DNA from: CBDUUP01 sp965370435
GTDB lineage: Bacteria > Chloroflexota > Anaerolineae > Anaerolineales > UBA11579
Direction: 5' to 3'
DNA length: 5,909 nucleotides
NCBI GenBank assembly: GCA_965370435.1
Contig: CBDUUP010000295.1
Location: 1-5,909, forward strand
Shown piece by piece: positions 5,661 through 5,909 of the stretch; position 1 is the first letter of the stretch, and each line of letters opens with the position of its first letter. Made by a program: the position numbers and the translations under genes. The notes beneath the pieces are model-generated. The model was not told the DNA's origin. It worked only from the letters and a program-made list of their open reading frames with translations, and did no database searches.

Positions 5661-5909
5661 ATGTTGGAAAAAGACACCTTCGACATACTCATCTTCATAG
5701 CCCGGCCCGGGGCCGGGAAGAGCGAGATCATTGACTACCTCCGCCGCGCCGACCTCGCCACCTCGCGCAAGCGATTCCATATCGGCGAATTTGAAGTGAT
5801 TGACGACTTCCCTATGCTCTGGACCTGGTTTGAGGAGGACGACATCCTGGAAGAACTCGGCCAATCCCGCTTGCATCCGGGCGAAGGCCACCGAGAGCGC
5901 TCGGATCTC
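5661..5909 (+). CDS. P-loop NTPase of unknown function (N-terminal 83 codons, runs off the right edge)
   Basis: The frame is open from the ATG at 5661 to the window end, giving 83 residues. A TGA at 5640-5642 lies upstream in the same frame, making this the first available ATG. FDILIFIARPGAGKSEIIDYL (residues 7-27) is a beta strand, a Walker A loop (A14-R-P-G-A-G-K20-S21, fitting A/G-x4-G-K-S/T) and the following helix. The second part, RFHIGEFEVIDDFPMLWTWFEEDDILEELG (38-67), is acidic and aromatic and has the look of a nucleoside/nucleotide-kinase-like P-loop protein. No Walker B or lid can be judged because the C-terminal part is missing. It is divergent from the CBS gene. Substrate and role are unknown. 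Confidence 0.82.
   Translation, partial: MLEKDTFDILIFIARPGAGKSEIIDYLRRADLATSRKRFHIGEFEVIDDFPMLWTWFEEDDILEELGQSRLHPGEGHRERSDL

Noticed and set aside
5604..5891. Minus-strand 95-codon frame
   Set aside because: It is antisense to the Walker A-containing plus-strand gene and shows no recognisable protein features.

Overview
The window reads as bacterial chromosome with dense genes, mostly on the minus strand, standard code, good Shine-Dalgarno sites and moderately high GC. Gene content (paired E1 alpha/beta subunits with a GEA-type thiamine motif, a stand-alone CBS pair, a P-loop protein, an Ig-repeat membrane protein) would suit a Chloroflexota (Anaerolineae-like) genome. That placement is an impression from protein style only; no rRNA or other marker gene is present.

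Layout. On the right, a divergent intergenic region (5508-5660) separates a plus-strand P-loop NTPase (5661 to beyond the window end, probably leaderless) from a minus-strand two-CBS-domain protein (5507-5076). The CBS gene is followed by a compact double palindrome (5023-5073) and a strong rho-independent terminator (4962-4993). A clear promoter (TTGAAA, 17-bp spacer, TATACT; 4918-4890) then opens a minus-strand operon. It contains a TPP-dependent 2-oxoacid/acetoin-type dehydrogenase E1 alpha (4843-3803), E1 beta (3806-2790), an unrecognised 227-residue protein (2793-2110) and a secreted or membrane-anchored protein with bacterial Ig-like repeats (2081-543). The first three genes overlap by ATGA, so their translation should be coupled. 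At the left, a separate promoter-like box at 487-482 precedes the N-terminal 148 codons of a DAO-family FAD-dependent oxidoreductase (444 to beyond position 1).

Main result. The third gene of the dehydrogenase operon is interrupted by one in-frame TGA (2415-2413). The reading frame stays open and protein-like for another 99 codons. The TGA lies directly before a Cys-Gly-Lys-Cys motif. The mRNA immediately after it can fold into a roughly 40-nt hairpin (2411-2372) with its apical loop about 19-21 nt from the UGA, which is the geometry of a bacterial SECIS element. The other intact genes whose ends are visible use TGA (pdhA, pdhB, CBS) or TAG (the Ig gene) as real stops, so a genome-wide UGA reassignment does not explain it. 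The simplest reading is a previously unrecognised selenoprotein, with Sec at residue 127 in a U-C-x-x-C redox or metal site, co-expressed with an E1 dehydrogenase. A nonsense mutation or sequencing error is the alternative. No E2 or E3 subunit is present in the window, so the partners of the E1 enzyme are unknown.
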